From: Macrotis lagotis
Lineage: Eukaryota > Chordata > Mammalia > Peramelemorphia > Peramelidae
Direction: 5' to 3'
Assembly (NCBI RefSeq): GCF_037893015.1
Contig: NC_133666.1
Span: 620,539,156 to 620,603,155 of the forward strand
DNA: 64,000 nucleotides
Each line of letters starts with the position of its first letter. Position 1 is the stretch's first letter. The notes beneath the pieces are model-generated. The model had not been told where the DNA came from. It ran no database searches and was given only the letters and a program-made list of their open reading frames with translations. Position numbers and translations under genes: made by a program. Shown here piece by piece: positions 7,601 through 22,600 of the stretch.

Positions 7601-10600
7601 AGAGAATCCTTTTGTGATTGCCTTGTTTAGGGTGAGAGCAAGTCTAGGCAGCTTCATCTTTCTAAAGGAGAGAAAGCCATGCTAGCTTTTCACAGCAGCT
7701 TTCATGGGGAAAAGCATAATTTGTGTTGACAGGATGGTCTAGACATAGGCAAGTTGTGACTCCTCTTAAAATGGCTACTAACTCTGAAAATAAGGTCTAC
7801 CAGGCTTCTCTTACTGATACTTCTCCTTGGAGCTCACTCTGCTGAAATACTCTTCTGCAAAAAACACTGTGTAGAATTTCCAGGGAGGCTGTCAAGTTTG
7901 TATAAGAGCTAAATATGAATTATATAACTCATGAAGCTGTAAGCCTGTTCACTGATAAGATACTTTGTAGCTGGGGTGGCTAGGTGGTGCAGTGGATAGA
8001 GCACCGGCCCTAGGGTCAGGAGTACCTGAGTTCAAATCCAGCCTCAGTCACTTAATAATTACCTAGCTGTGTGGCCTTGGGCAAGCTACTTAACCCCATT
8101 TGTCTTGCCAAGGAGGTAAAATGGGAAGAAGAGCCTGTAGCAATTACATGCCCAGCTTATTTTTAAGGCTGAGGGGACAGCCTTAGGGCTCAGAGCAATA
8201 GATCTCAGACTGGGTCCTTAACAAGTAGGTAGATTGATCAAATGACTGGGCCCTCTTGGTCAGACTGGTTAAAACTAGTTTTCTATAGTTGTGGTATTCC
8301 CACTTATTAGTAAACACTTAACTAGTGAGTCTAGTTAGGAAAATTTAGAGTCCAGATTATGCCAACACAGTAAGGTTCTTCTCAAGTAAATAGTATGGCA
8401 GAGTTGAGGCATTGGTATTTGCCTTTTATTTTGCCTCTGTAAACATCGCCATTTTACCACTGATAGATGATGGTATCCTTGTAAATTTCCAAAACTGTAC
8501 ATATATTTTTTGGGGGGTTTTTTTGGCAAAGCAATAGAGTTAAGTGACTTGCCCAAGGTCACACAGCTAGATAATTATTAAGTATCTGAGGCTGGATTTG
8601 AACTCAGGTCCTCCTGACCCCAGGGCCAGTGGTCTATCCACAGTGCCACCTAGCTTCCCCCACTGTACATATTCTTGCTGCAAGGTGGATTCTGACTGTT
8701 GAGATTCCTTCTTTTAAGACTGCTATGATGAGGATGGTCCTGACCATCTTTCTTGTGGTAGGAGACACATATACATTTTATAAAAAAAAAAGTACAGTCT
8801 TGAAAGCTTTAAGACATAGCTTTAAGATAACCAGCTATTTAATAGTCAGCTATCTAATAGTGAAATTAGAGATTAGGGATGGACTAATAACATCTGTTTA
8901 GAGATAATTGAATACTAGGGCAATCACCAAGTAAATAATCGACACATATACATTTTAAAAATAATTGCTTCTGTTTGTATTTTCACTTCTCAGGATGCAG
9001 TTCTACACATTATTTCATTCTCACAAATGCTCTGTGAAAGTGGTCTGTAGCAGGTGGTTTCATCCTCATTTTACAGATGAAAAAACTGTATATGATGCTC
9101 AGTAAAATGAATTCATTTGACCTAAAAAATGCTGACCTAACCAAGTTGAGAGAATCTATTCCATTCAACAAACATTTTTAAAAAATTATTTTAAATTTAG
9201 CACCTAATAAACTCAGTTTCCATAAACAAAGTAGAAAAGGATTGTTCATGGTATGTGAATGCTGTATACAGTTTACTTTTCCTTTTAATCATTATAGTAA
9301 ATAAAGTTTTCAAACTGTCCTCTTTGTGTTTCCATCTGACCTTTCATTTTTTTCTCTTCATTCTTAAAATGTAACTCAATGATCTGCTGTTTTTTGCAAT
9401 TCTATTGTTATCCATCCCTTCCTTACCACTTCTCTCCATTGAGGAAAATAATAATTTCAACTAGCATATGATAACAATATAATAGCTAACACAACAGCAA
9501 CTATAGTACCTTAAAATTTGCAAAACACTTTATAAATATCTCTTTATCACAAGAATCCTGTGAAGTAGGTGCTATCATCTGACCCCATTTTATGGATGAG
9601 GAAACTGAGGCAGACAGGTTAAGTGACTTGCCTAAGGTAACATAGCTAGTAAGTATCTGAGACTGGAGTCTTTCTGACTCCAGATCCAGGGTTCTGTACA
9701 CTGTACCACGTAGCTCCCATTGGGAGAAAAAAAGGAAAAGCAAAACTTGTACAAACATTTATTAAGGGCCTATTTTTTTTTTTATAGAAGTGTAGTGCTG
9801 GGTGCTGAAGGAGATGACAAAGATTAGGTTAAACTTGGCTCCTGATCTTCATGGAGTTTATCATTTTGTTTTTGATATAATAGATATCACTACAAAAATG
9901 CAGTAATATAAGAGAGTGTTCTATGAAGGTGGGAATGTCATTATCGAATTGGTGAGAACATAAGATTTCATGAAATAAGTGGTATTTGACTTGAAATTCA
10001 AAGGATAGGTAAGATTTCAACAGGTGAAAGGATGAAATTCCAGGCATAGAAATAATGTGAAAAAAAACTTGGAGGTAAGAAAGTATAGTGCATACTGTTT
10101 TTTGTTTTTTGTTTTTCATTCTTGAAGACTGTCATGACAACAGGTGAGGATGATGACAAGCTAGTGGATTGGATTTGAGTTGAGGGGGTGCTTTCTCCTA
10201 CAGAGCCATCTGGATCCTGTGGCCAGATATGGATCCAGACGATCATGGATGTGAGGCAATCAGGGCTAAGTAACTTGCCCAAGGTCACACAGCTAGTAAG
10301 TGTCAAGTGTCTGAGGCTGGATTTGAACTTCCATCCTCCTCACTCCAAGGCCAGTGCTCTATTCTTTAGCACCTAGCTACCTTGGTGCATGCGTAAAGAC
10401 CAGTAAGTAGTCCAGCTTGGCTAGAGCTCAGAGTACACAGTAGGCTAGAAAGATTATTTTGCCATGTATTGGGGACCTTGAATACCAGAGTGAGGCTTTT
10501 AAAAATTTACTACCATAGCTATAGAGAACTGTTTAAAGATTTTGAGCAGAGGACTGGCATGACAGACTTGTATAAGGAAGATTAATTTGGCAGTTTGACC

Positions 10601-13600
10601 AGAAGAGAGAAAAGTGGAAGCAAAATTTGTCCAAAGCCACAGACTGCATACCTTTACATTAAAAGATAGTCCTAGCACACCTGAGATGTGTCCATCCCTG
10701 GCAATGCAAACTTTTTCGTATTTGTGTGTTTGCCCAATCCTTTAGGTCATTGTTGCCTTAGACCTCACTTTTTATAGGGAACTAAGAATAAGATTGTTAT
10801 ATCTATAACACCGAATAAGCCATTTGGAATAGTTAGAATAAGTTCTTTTTTTTTAAGGGTTTTTTTTGTTTTTGTTTTTGTTTTTGTCTTTTTGCAAGGC
10901 AGTGGGGTTAAGTGGTTTGCCCAAGGCCACACAGCTAGGTAATTATTAAGTGTCTGAGGCCGGATTTGAAGTCAGGTACTCCTGACTCCAGGGCCCGTGC
11001 TCTATCCACTGTGCCACCTAGCTGCCCCAGAATAAGTTCTCTTAACATTCATACCCTGGAATGCTAGTCATCTGGAATCCCATTCCACAGACTTCAAATG
11101 GAGTTGAACCAAGGATTATTGGCAAATTAATTTTTTTAAGAAAGTGAGTGCAAGGTTAGGCAGATGTAAAGCTTCTATTTCTACCTTAAAAGGTGGAAAT
11201 AGTTCTATCATACCACTTCCCAGGGAAAAGGGAGTCCTTACAGAGGTTCCTGAGTAATTACTAGCTTACTTTCTTCTGCCTGTTTGATCTACTTCCTAAA
11301 TGCATATATACATATGATTTCATGTAAACTTAATATAAGATTTAAATAAAGTTCGAAAAAATTAAAACTTCAAACTAGGACTTGGCACAAAGCCTCATTT
11401 TAAATCACATTTGGTTCTATTAAATCATTTTCAGAAATAGTGGAAGACTCAGTGAGGATATTCAGCTCTGATTATTTCCATTTGAGTGTTTTATAACATT
11501 ACTCCTGTCTACCTATATATATATCTGTTTGAACACAGTGATGTGACAACTGGAAGGTTAGAGTTAAGTATGATATCTTTCTGGAGATACCAGATAAAGC
11601 ATCTTGAAATTTGACTTTTTTGATTCAGTCATAGGAGGCAAAGGTTGAAAATTACTTGTTTTTATCAAAAATAAAGAAATCTGAAGATGTATTCATTGTA
11701 ACACTTTGCTAGGAACCTATCCTGAGTTACTTTAGACTAGAAAAATTGTAACCATACCTTTCTCAGAAAGTGATTGCCTATTTCTGCAGTATACTGGTCT
11801 TGCATTGTGATTGCTGTAGGCCATAGTTATTCATTCTGTTTCTCTCTTCCTGGTCCCCTCCCTAGGTGGAAAAGTATTCTTATCCACCATTTACTGGACA
11901 GTAGAATGATATCTTCTTATTCCAACTTCAGGAGTCATCTGTAGAATCTAGAATTGTGAAGGACTTGAGAGGTTATCTAGTTTGTCTTTCATTTTGTGAA
12001 TGAGAACTGAGTTCTCTTTACTACTCTAAGGTAAAGAGATTGTCCAAGATCACACCAGTAGTAAGTAGCAGAATCTTAATTTGAATCCATTGCTCACTCT
12101 TAATATCTTTGATAAACCTATTTCATTTAGCACCTGTTTACTGCATGTTCATTATGTGGAAAATGCTGACTAGGTCATACTGCATGGAATACACAGTAGT
12201 GAGATGCAGTCTCTTGAATTAAAAAACTCATTCTGTTCAGGGATCTGTTCTGGCCAGAGATGGGCATAGAATATTTAGGATCTGCTCTTCTCAGGTGTTC
12301 TCTGGGTAATAATTCTCAGAGGAATTATTAAGTTAAGTCCCATTTTTATATTCAGAACTTAAACACCCAAAATGAGTAACTCCACATTTAAGGGAACCCA
12401 TAAAGATTTGAACACAAACCTAGGAATTTCCCCCATGAGCAGTTTTGCCCTTCTCTCCAAGCATATATAAATTTTAACATGTTAACTTTTTTTCCCTCTT
12501 TCATTTTGGTAACCCTATTGCCTATATCCTCTACCCCTAAAAGTGAAAGAAATATAAAATCCTTTTATCAGATATGCATAGTCAAATAATGCAAATTCCT
12601 CTGTTGACTAGGTCTGAAAATAGTAGTCATCATTCTACACCTTGAGTTCATCATCTCTCTGATTGGAGGTGCCATGTTTCATCAGTAGCCTTGTGGAATT
12701 GCTTTTGATTATTGCATTGGATCAATTTTTAGTCTTGTGTGTTATTAGATAAAATACTTTCTTGGTTCTGCTAACTTTACTCTAGTTTATATCAATCTAG
12801 GTTTGTCTGAACTGTTTGTTTCATGATTTTTTACTGCATAATAATACTCCATTACATTTTTATACTATGATTTCTTCAGCCATTCCTCACTTAATGAACA
12901 GACCCTGTTGTGGCTCTTTGCCACTACAAAAAAAACTGTTGTTTCCTCTTTGTTTTGATCTCTTTAGGGGACTAGACCTAGTGGTGCTATCACTGAGTCG
13001 AAGAGTAGTCATAATTTAATAAGAGGTTAATAGTTTCAAATTGCTTTCTACAATAGCAGGGCCTTTGAACATTCAGCCCAACCCACTCATCATAAATAAG
13101 GAAACTATGACCTAGAGAGTCAGTGGCTCGCTCATGGTTACCACTCAGGTACAAATTAACCAAGGCAAGATTTAAACTCGGGTCCTCTGATTGCCAGAGC
13201 CAGTGATCTTTCCCTTTACTGTGACTTATCTCCTGGGAAATAATTTTAGCCAAGAAAGAATCACAGACAAGCCTGACAGCTTTGAAAATTACCCATTAAA
13301 TTTATTACATTGTTGAAAACTTGAAAAGAAAAGCAAACTAGGACCTTTGAAGTTTCATTTATGTCCTTCCATATACCATGTAAATGGAAATGTTCAGTTT
13401 GCCTGGTGTTAAATTCAGAATTAAAAAAAATTCTGGCAGGAGGAGCTTTGAGGTAGCAGCTGTTGCATTGGACTGAGATGAACATTTACTTGGACTTTGG
13501 GAAGAGTGTAGTGTTGGGGGGAGGGGTGGGCTCTGGCATTATATATCTTCTACAGGCCCTGCTTGACCCCATAGGCTACTGCTGACTCCACATTAGGGGA

Positions 13601-15031
13601 CAGTTAGTTCCAGGACAACACACAGTGTCTTGGCATAGGAATCAGAACATGGCAGGTTGTAACTGACTCCTTACAGCAGCAGAATTCAGATAGCAACTTG
13701 TAAGGGAGTCCCACTGCAGACTCTGTCCTACATAGCCACCTGTTCCTTTTTCTTTCAAAGCTTTTCATATGGTTGGTGATCTAGACCTGACAGGTTGCTC
13801 TGTTGGTGTTGGGTTGGTGAATTGGCATAGTGGGTGTTACAAGATGTCCTTTCAGCTCTAAGCCCTAGAATTAAACTAGATACTGTTTGGGGGCTTGAGT
13901 TAGATATGTGGCTCTGTCTTGCAAAAATGCAGAAAGTTTGTGTGCTGGACCCAAATTTGAGGGCATCCTTCCACAGTCCTGATGAGGCAAACCAGTAAAA
14001 TACATTTAGTCAGTGACAAGACAAAGGCAAAAATCAGACTGGACTTGTGCACTGCTATGCCTAGTGCTGATGTTCTAAAGTGTCTGTCTTCCTACCATTC
14101 ATCCATCCTGGTCCCAAGTCCTCTCTGTCCAGGAAGGCCAAACAAGGAACAGAGAAGCCTTTTTTTCTGCTTTATGTTCCCAGGCAAATAGAAAGCCGTT
14201 GTCTTTGGCAGTTCATTGCCAGGAAGAAGTGGGCTATTTTTAGGAGGGAATATTTTTTGCAGTTCCCTGGGTAATAACCTAGCCTGGTGCACACAGTGTG
14301 AGGAAAAAGCCTGGTACTCCTGTTGCCACTGACCAATCAGTTCTGCATTGATATTCAATTGGCCTTGGTGTCCTAATTGTTCTTGGGTTAGCCAAATGAC
14401 TTTCTCTAACCTTTGTGTAACTGCTATAACAAGGCTGAGTTTTACCTGGATTCTTAATCCAAATCAGCATGATGGATTTATCTGGGATATGTTGTCCCCT
14501 TTCAAAGTTATGGGGTCTTAGATATAAATAATATATATTATTTGTTAGTACTTGTTAGTACTCACTCTGAGTTATAAACCTAGCCCCATCAGATCTACTT
14601 CTGAGGCCTAGTTAATTTTCTCAGTGGCCTGTTGCCTTTAGAGGATTCTTGAAGTTGGTATGACGCTTTTTCTTCCAGTTTAGATCTCCTTGAGTTCCAA
14701 AGACTGCTATAGGACCTCTTGTTTGTTTCTGCCTAAGAAAAGAGAAATGGGAGGATGGACAGCTTCCCAGGTTAAGGGTACTGGATTATCTTGCAGGTCT
14801 GTTCTAGAGCATCCTGGGTTTGCGGCTTTCTAAGGGCACCTAAGCCGTGTGTATATAACATAAATGAGTAAATACAGAAGTCCTTATGCCAAGTAGTTCC
14901 TGTGTGTGTGTGTGTGGGGGGTCTTGTAAAGAGTGAGGAGACTTAGACTAAACAAATGTGCAAATGTGCCTGCCATTGTTGCCTGTAATTTGAGCTAATA
15001 ATACATTTCTTTTGGAGGAGAGGGAGAGGGA

Positions 15032-15085
<54 letters not shown>

Positions 15086-18000
15086 TTGGAACTATTTATT
15101 GAAGAATTAGAACCTATTGATACACTAATGAAGTTATTAATTTTTAAAAATATTGAAGGTGGTTTAGTGGAATGAATACTAGATTTATTTGAAAGACCTG
15201 GATTCTGGTCCCAGCTCCATCAGTTTTACTTGTTATATGACTTTCCTAACTCTTGTCTACTTTATTTTGCTTTCCTCTGTACATTTTAAAATTCAGCTGT
15301 GTATTGCTTCTACATAGCATTCCATCTCCTAATTTTGTGTCTCAGCACTGGCTGCTCCCATGTTTGAAATGCTCTTTCTTTTCGTTTCATCTCTGCCTCT
15401 CAATTTCCTTGGCTTCTTTCAAAATAGCTCAAATCTCACCTTCTGCTAGAGGTTTAATGTTTCGCCACTCTCTTCCCTTCCTCTCCTTCCTTCTGAAGAA
15501 CTTCCTATCTAGTTTAGGTTGATGATCATTATGTCCCAAACAGTAGTGCTTATCTTTCTCCTTAAACCCTACCCCCTTCTTGTCTTCTCTTTTGTTGTCT
15601 TTTATAGAAGACAATACATCCTTCCATTTCCTTAGCCTTGGAACCTAGGAGTCAAATGGGATTCCTTACTGTCTCTCATCCTCTATCTCCATACTGTTGC
15701 CAAGGCCTTTCTCCTTCACCTTTGCAACATGTTTCAAATATGCCCCACTTCTTTTCTCTGATGTGGCCACTACTGTAGTACAAAGTGCCCATCACCTCAT
15801 ACCTTAATTATTATAATAGCTGCTGCTGGATCTGTCTACCTCAAGTCTCTTCCTGTTCCAGTCTGTTCTCCATTTATCCATTCAAGTGATTTTCCTAAAG
15901 CTGAAATCCAATCCTGCCATGGACTTCCTCATTTAGCTGTCACCTAGATTATTGCAACAGCCTCTTGATTGGTCTCCCTGCCTCAAGTTCATCTTACGTA
16001 TAACTACAAAAGTGATTTTTAAGTGTAGATCTGACTTTGTCAGTCCCCTACTCAGTTTCAAGGGTTTGATTGTTTCCAGGATTAAGGATATACTCCTGGG
16101 TAGCTTTAAAAGTCCCATACAACCAGTTTCAGCTTATCTTTGCAGACTCTTTAGAGATTCCTTTCCCTCCCTTCTCTCTTTTTCTCACTCCTGACCTTCA
16201 TTCACCTGTCTGGCCCTAATTCTACCTGAATACATTATTTAACCTTTGTCTCAAGAATCCCTCACCCTTTAAGAAAGAGCTCAAGCACCAACTTGTATAT
16301 GAAGCCCAATCCTGATCCTCCCCAATAGCAAATGCCCTCCTTCCTAATCACTCCATATTTGTCACTTTGTATTGATTTGCTTAATATTTGTGCATATATA
16401 CTTGTATTTGTACTTGGGAATTCTTCCATTAAGAATGTAAGCTCTTTGAGAATAGGGATTGTGGTCTTCATTTGTGCTCCCCAGTGCCTGATACATACAT
16501 AGCACATTGTAGTAAATGGTTGCACATTAATTGAATAAATTCTCTGTGACTGACTGCCTTATTTTCTTTGAATGAAGGTTCCTTTCCTCATTTCACAGAT
16601 AGGGAGGTTTGGCCTATCTACTACACATAAGGCTTTAAGGATCAAATGAGATCATGGATATGAAAATCTTTTGAATCCATAAAGCATTGCATGGATTTAC
16701 AGTGGCATTCTTTCCTTCATTCATCCAATCAATATTTTTTAAACATTTCCCATATATAATTCCAGGAAGGTATGATGCAAGCTCAAATAGGTAATGCATG
16801 TTTTCATTCCCCATTGTTGAGTGTGGAATCCTTTGGGGGAATACCTGTAGAATTGTTACACAGATATTAACTGTTGCAAAAGCCCAGTTGAAAAACAAAG
16901 TGTCCTCTACAAGTGTTACTCTGTCTCCCCTAGTCAGCACTGACTGAAAGGTGAAAGGTGTATCAACTCAGGATACAAATTTCAAGTGAAGTAAACAAGT
17001 ATTTATTAAATGCTTATTAAAATACTTATTAAAAATATTTATTAAATAAAGCCAGGCAAAATGTTTAGCACTAAGAATATGAAGAAAAAGAAAAAGAGAC
17101 CACAGTCTAATTAACTGTGCTGTGGTTGCTTTTTTCAAGGAATTTGCACTCTGATTTTTATGCTCTTTCTTGTAATAGACTTTGAGTTCCAACTCAATGT
17201 TTTGAGACCTTAGTTAAATTTAGAATCTAGAAAACCTTCAATAGGATTGACTAGGTATCTAGTGGTATTGAATTTATTATTTTTGTAATATTTTATTTTT
17301 TACCCAATTACATGATAAAATAATTTTAAACTTATTTTTAAATTTTGAGTTCCATATTCAATTTCCCTCTCTCCCTTCCCTTCTCTTCCTGTGATATAGG
17401 TTATACCTGTGCAATCATGTAAAATGTTTTCATTGTTAATCATTTTGTACAAGAAGACCAAAAAAGAAGAAAAAGAAAAATAGCTTGTTTCAGTCGGTAT
17501 TCATATCAGTTCTTTCTCTGGAGGCAGATAGCCTGCTTCATGAGTCCTTTGGGATTGTCTTGAATCACTTTATTGATGAGAATAGCTAGGTCATTCACAG
17601 TTCCTCACTATACAGAATTGCTTTTACGGTGTACAACATTCTTCTGGTTTTGTTCACTCATTTTGCATCAGTTAATGTAAGTCTTTCCAGATTTTTCTGA
17701 AATCATCCTGCTTGTCATTTCTTATAGGATGATACTAAATTTAAAAAGAATAAAATATAAAGCTCTGCATTTAAACTAAAAATCAATTATGCAAAATGTG
17801 GAATGGGAACTCATGGCTGGTTATTTTAGTGATAAATGAAAAAGTATTTATTAAACACATGCTATGTTTTTTTTTTTGATTAAAGATTTTATTTCTTTTG
17901 AGTTTTACAATTTTTCCCCCATCTTACTTCCCTCCCCCCAACCCCCCCCCACAGAAAGCAATTTGTCAGTCTTAACATTGTTTCCATGTTGTACATTGAT

Positions 18001-19590
18001 CCAAATTGAGTGAAGCCCATGCTATATTCCAAGCACTGTGCTAACTAAGCTTACAAATACTAAAGCAAAGATAGTTTCTTCCCCTCAAATAGCTTATATT
18101 CTTTTTTTAGGGTTTTTTTTGCAAGGCAATGGGGTTAAGTGGCTTGCCCAAGGCCACACAGCTAAGTAATTATTAAGTGTCTGAAGCCGGATTTGAATTT
18201 AGGTATTCCTGACTCCAGGGCTGGTGCTCTATCCACTGCGCCACTTAGCTGCCCCCAAATAACTTATATTCTTTAATTAATTTTTTATATTTTAAAAAAT
18301 AAACACTAGTTCTGCCCTCCCCAACTCTCCCTTACCCACATTGAAAAAAGAGGATAATAAAGTTCTTGTAATAAATATGCCTAGCAAAAGGAATCAAATT
18401 CCCAAGCTGACTATGTCCAAAAATGTGTAACTCCCATTCTGTAGCTTGAGTCTATCCCCTCTTTTACCTGGAGACAGGTAGCATGCATCTTCATTGGTCT
18501 TCAAGAATTATGGTTGGTAATTTCATTGATAAGAGTTCTTAAGTTAAAATTGTTTGTCTTTACACTGTTCTTGTGTAAATTGAGCTCTGGGTTCTGCTCA
18601 TTTCCCCTCTTCATCAGGTCAAACATTCATCCTAAGTTTCTATGAATACTCTCCCTTTTATCATTTCTTACACAGTAGCATTTACATACATGGAATATTA
18701 TCTTCCACTTGATAAGCATCACCTTATTTTTGTCATAATAAAAAGTGCTATAATATATAACTTTTGTAGGTCCTTTTCCTCTTTCTTTGATCTCCACCTA
18801 GTAAGTAATATTACTTAGTTATTTCAGGGACTTTTGGGGCATAGTTCAAAACTATTTTCAGTGATTTTACAAGTTCATTAGTCTGTATGTGTGTTTTCCC
18901 TCGGTCCCTCCATCATGTGTCATTTTCCTTTTTTGCCATCTTTTCCCCATTCTTTAGAACCTCGGCCTTTAATTTGCATTACTTTAAGTATTAGTAATTT
19001 GGAACATTTTTACATAGGGCTGTTGATAGTATGGGTTTCTACCTCTGAAAGCTGCTTACATATATCCTTCAACTATTTATCATCTGGAGAAAGGCTCTTT
19101 TTTCTTGGGACTTGAATCAGTTCCTTATGTAGCTTCAATGTAACATTTATCAGAAAATTGTTGCAAAGATTTTTTTTTTGGTTAATGGTTTCCCTTGTAA
19201 TTTTGGCACAATTAATTTTGCAGGAAAAAAAATGTATGTAATCAAAATTTTTCACTTCATCATCTCTGATCTTCTCTGTTCCTTAAATAATCATGAACTC
19301 TTTTCCTAGCCATAGATTTGACAGAAAATGTCTTCCTTGCTCCACTAATTTCTTAATTATGTGATATTTCATCTCAGTTTTATATATATATATATATATA
19401 TATCCATTTGGAGCTTACCTTGGATGTGTAGTGAAATGTTTGTCTAATGCTAAAAGAAAATATTTTTAAACTAAATTTTGCCAGGAGTTTTCATTCTAAT
19501 AATATAACAAACTCATTGTATCAACAGCATGTCATGGATACTCACCAAAATAACTTATAGAGCTAGCTGAAAAAGCAACTTTATTTTAGA

Positions 19591-19628
<38 letters not shown>

Positions 19629-22600
19629 TTTTTAAAAGAGACATTGTGTCCAGAACAAGAAAAGGATAATTCTATTGCCTTGATCAAACCACAACTGGGG
19701 TATTGTTTAAATTTCTAGCTAATAAGAAGGTAAAGAATAACTAGAGAAGAGGGACCAGGATGGTGGAAGGAACTGACAGTCATATCAGTCATATATAAGA
19801 ATCTGTTAAAAGGGGCAGCCAGGTGGCACAGTACACTAGCCCTGGAGTCAGGAAGACCTGAGTTCAAATCCAGGCTCAGACATTTAATAATTACCTAGCT
19901 GTGTGACCTTGGGCAAGTCATTTAAGCCCCCAATTGCCTTGCTAACCCCCCCAAAAAAAGAATATTAAAAGAACTGGAAAATATTTAGCTGAGAAAAGAG
20001 ATTTAGAAAGGGGAAATGATAATTTCCTTAAAATTTACTTCAAATATCTGAAGGGTTACTTGGTGAAACAGGGATTGAACATTTCCTACTGGGCCTAACA
20101 GGTAGATTAGAATCAGGAGCAATGAATGGAAGTTTAAAGAGAGGGACAAATTTCAGCTCTGCAAGAGAAAATGAAAACTTTTAACCATGAAAACTATTCC
20201 TTTTATTATTTCTTATACACAGTAGTATTCCTTTACACACATGGAATATTATTCTCCAATTGATAAGTACCTCCTTATTTTGCAGACTTTTGCCATAATA
20301 AAAAGTGCTATAATATAATAGTTTAAGCTTTTGTGCCATGCAGATCCTTTTCCTCTTTCTTTGCTCTCCTGGGCATATAATACCTAGTACATAGTATTAC
20401 TTGGTCAGTTCAGTGACTTTTTGGGGGCAGCCTTAGAGAGATAGAGTTTTGATAGTAGGCTTCATATGGATAAACTACCAGTCATAGATGTTAAAATACC
20501 CTGTGATCCATGAGTAGGGATTCCTATTCAGGTACTGTTTGAATACATTGCCTTTAAGGTCCTGTTTAACTTTGAATTTTGTTCAGTCAGAAAGCAGTGA
20601 TCTTTATGTCAGGATGATACCTGGGTCTTTTATCTGAACCCTTGCCCATAAGCTCTGCTTTTTTTAACCTCTGCAATTTCAACAATAGAAAATTTTGTTT
20701 TACTGTATTTTTTTAGGGTTTTTAAATTTTTTTTTATTTTTTTAGGTTTTTGCAAGGCAATGGGGTTAAGTGGCTTGCCCAAGGCCACACGGCTAGGTAA
20801 TTATTAAAGTGTCTGAGACCAGATTTGAACCCAGGTACTCCCACCTCTAGGGCTGGTGCTTTATCCACTGCACCACCTAGCCGCCCCTGTTTTACTGTAT
20901 TTTATCGGCCATCCTGGAGTCTTTTGGATAGTGGTGATTGTAAATATGGTTTCAAATTCAGATAAGTAGGAGGCTTACTGATAGACAAAGCCTTATTTTC
21001 TGGGAAAGGGATAAATTGCCATCTATTCAGCTGCCTTGGAAGTCTTTTTTTTTTGCATTGAAATACTGAGCAACTGTTATATTTGCCTATGTTTGAAAAT
21101 GAATAAATGATCTGAGAATAGTTATCCTCAAAAGATTATCTGGAGAACTTCTAGGTTAAGGAAATTTTGTGTGTGTGTATATAAAAGTATTCCTATCATT
21201 TCCACCTACCCATTCACAAATCATAATGACACCTCACATTTTTTTTGTAGGGCATCTTGATTATCCAGCACAAATTTTTTTTAAGCCCCCCACTATTAAA
21301 ATATGGCATTCATGTGGAAAATATTTATTAGATTAGGCTCTTTGCTAAGTTATGCTAATCCAGCTCCTGCTCATAAGGAACTTATAGTCTCTCTAATGCA
21401 AATATTATCAAGAAAATGTACTAAACCAGGTTGTTGTTCAGTCATTTTTTTCCCAATCTTATTTGTGACATCATTTGGGGTCTTATTGGCAGAGATACTG
21501 GAGTGGTTTGCCACTTCCTTCTCCAACTCATTTTACAGATGAGGAAACTGAGGCAAGCAGCATCAAATGACTTGCCTAGGCTTCCACAATTACTAAATGT
21601 CTGACACCAAGTTTAAACTCAAGATGAGTGTTCCTGACTCTAGACCTGGTACTCTGTGCATTGTGCCATCTAGCTATTCTTGAACACACTTTTTCCTGAC
21701 AAAATCCCTTCTGTCTTTAGAGCAAGCTATGGAATTTCTGGTAAGCCCTAATTGTTAGGTCTTCCACTAGATAGGACTATGGGCAATCCACATAATAGCC
21801 CTTGACCTGTTTTCTCATTTTTAAAATGTGAGTGATATCTATTTGTAAGAACTATCAAGAAGAAAATCTTATAAGTAAAGCACTTTTTATAACCACATTA
21901 ATGTGTGTGTATGTGTGTGTCCATTTGTCCATCTATGTGTCCATAATTATATTGGAGTAGAGAACTTTCCAGGAGGGAAATTTATCAATCCAGATCAGTA
22001 ATTGTTCTGCAAAGCATTTTTAGAAAATTGCCTGGGTTTCCCCATATGTTGATTGGCTTTGCTGATTTTTTCCCTTCTCTTTCTTTAAAAAAAAACAACT
22101 GTTTTAGATGGTAAGAAGGGATTCAGGGTAAGTTTAGGCTATGTAACAACAAAAGCTAACCACAAAATTGTATTTTATTTTTGAAAGGGAATTACCTTGG
22201 CACCTGGGTGCTGAGAAATGAAATGAAATGCCCAGAATCATATAGAACTGGGACTTGAACATCTTTGTTTCTGGAGGCTGGCTCTTGATAATTATAACAA
22301 TGATAGTAATAATATTGAGCCTAAATCTATTTTCCTATAACTTTGGATCCAGAATGGCTAGTTCTTTTCTCTGGGTAAGCAGATGAATCTTGAGTTACAT
22401 GATAGATCTCAGTTCAGATACATGAAGATAATTCATCCACCTCTCTGATTCTCTTTCCCCATTTCCAGTTCTCTCTCTCTCTCTCTCTCTCTCTCAATCT
22501 CACACACACACACACACACACAATCTGAATTTAGGTAAGTGATGGTATGATTTTTTTTCAGATCTTTGTTTTGTCTGAACTTCAGTCTCTTGTTTTATAT

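Larger units (their letters stand above)
4700..7970. other. 5' part of intron 1, no clear repeat
   Basis: The stretch is strongly pyrimidine-biased on the + strand to about 6700, which creates many spurious open frames without homology. Traces near 5620-5850 could be very old L2. A 27-base exact repeat occurs at 5906-5932 and 7714-7740. Nothing else was recognised. Confidence 0.5.
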
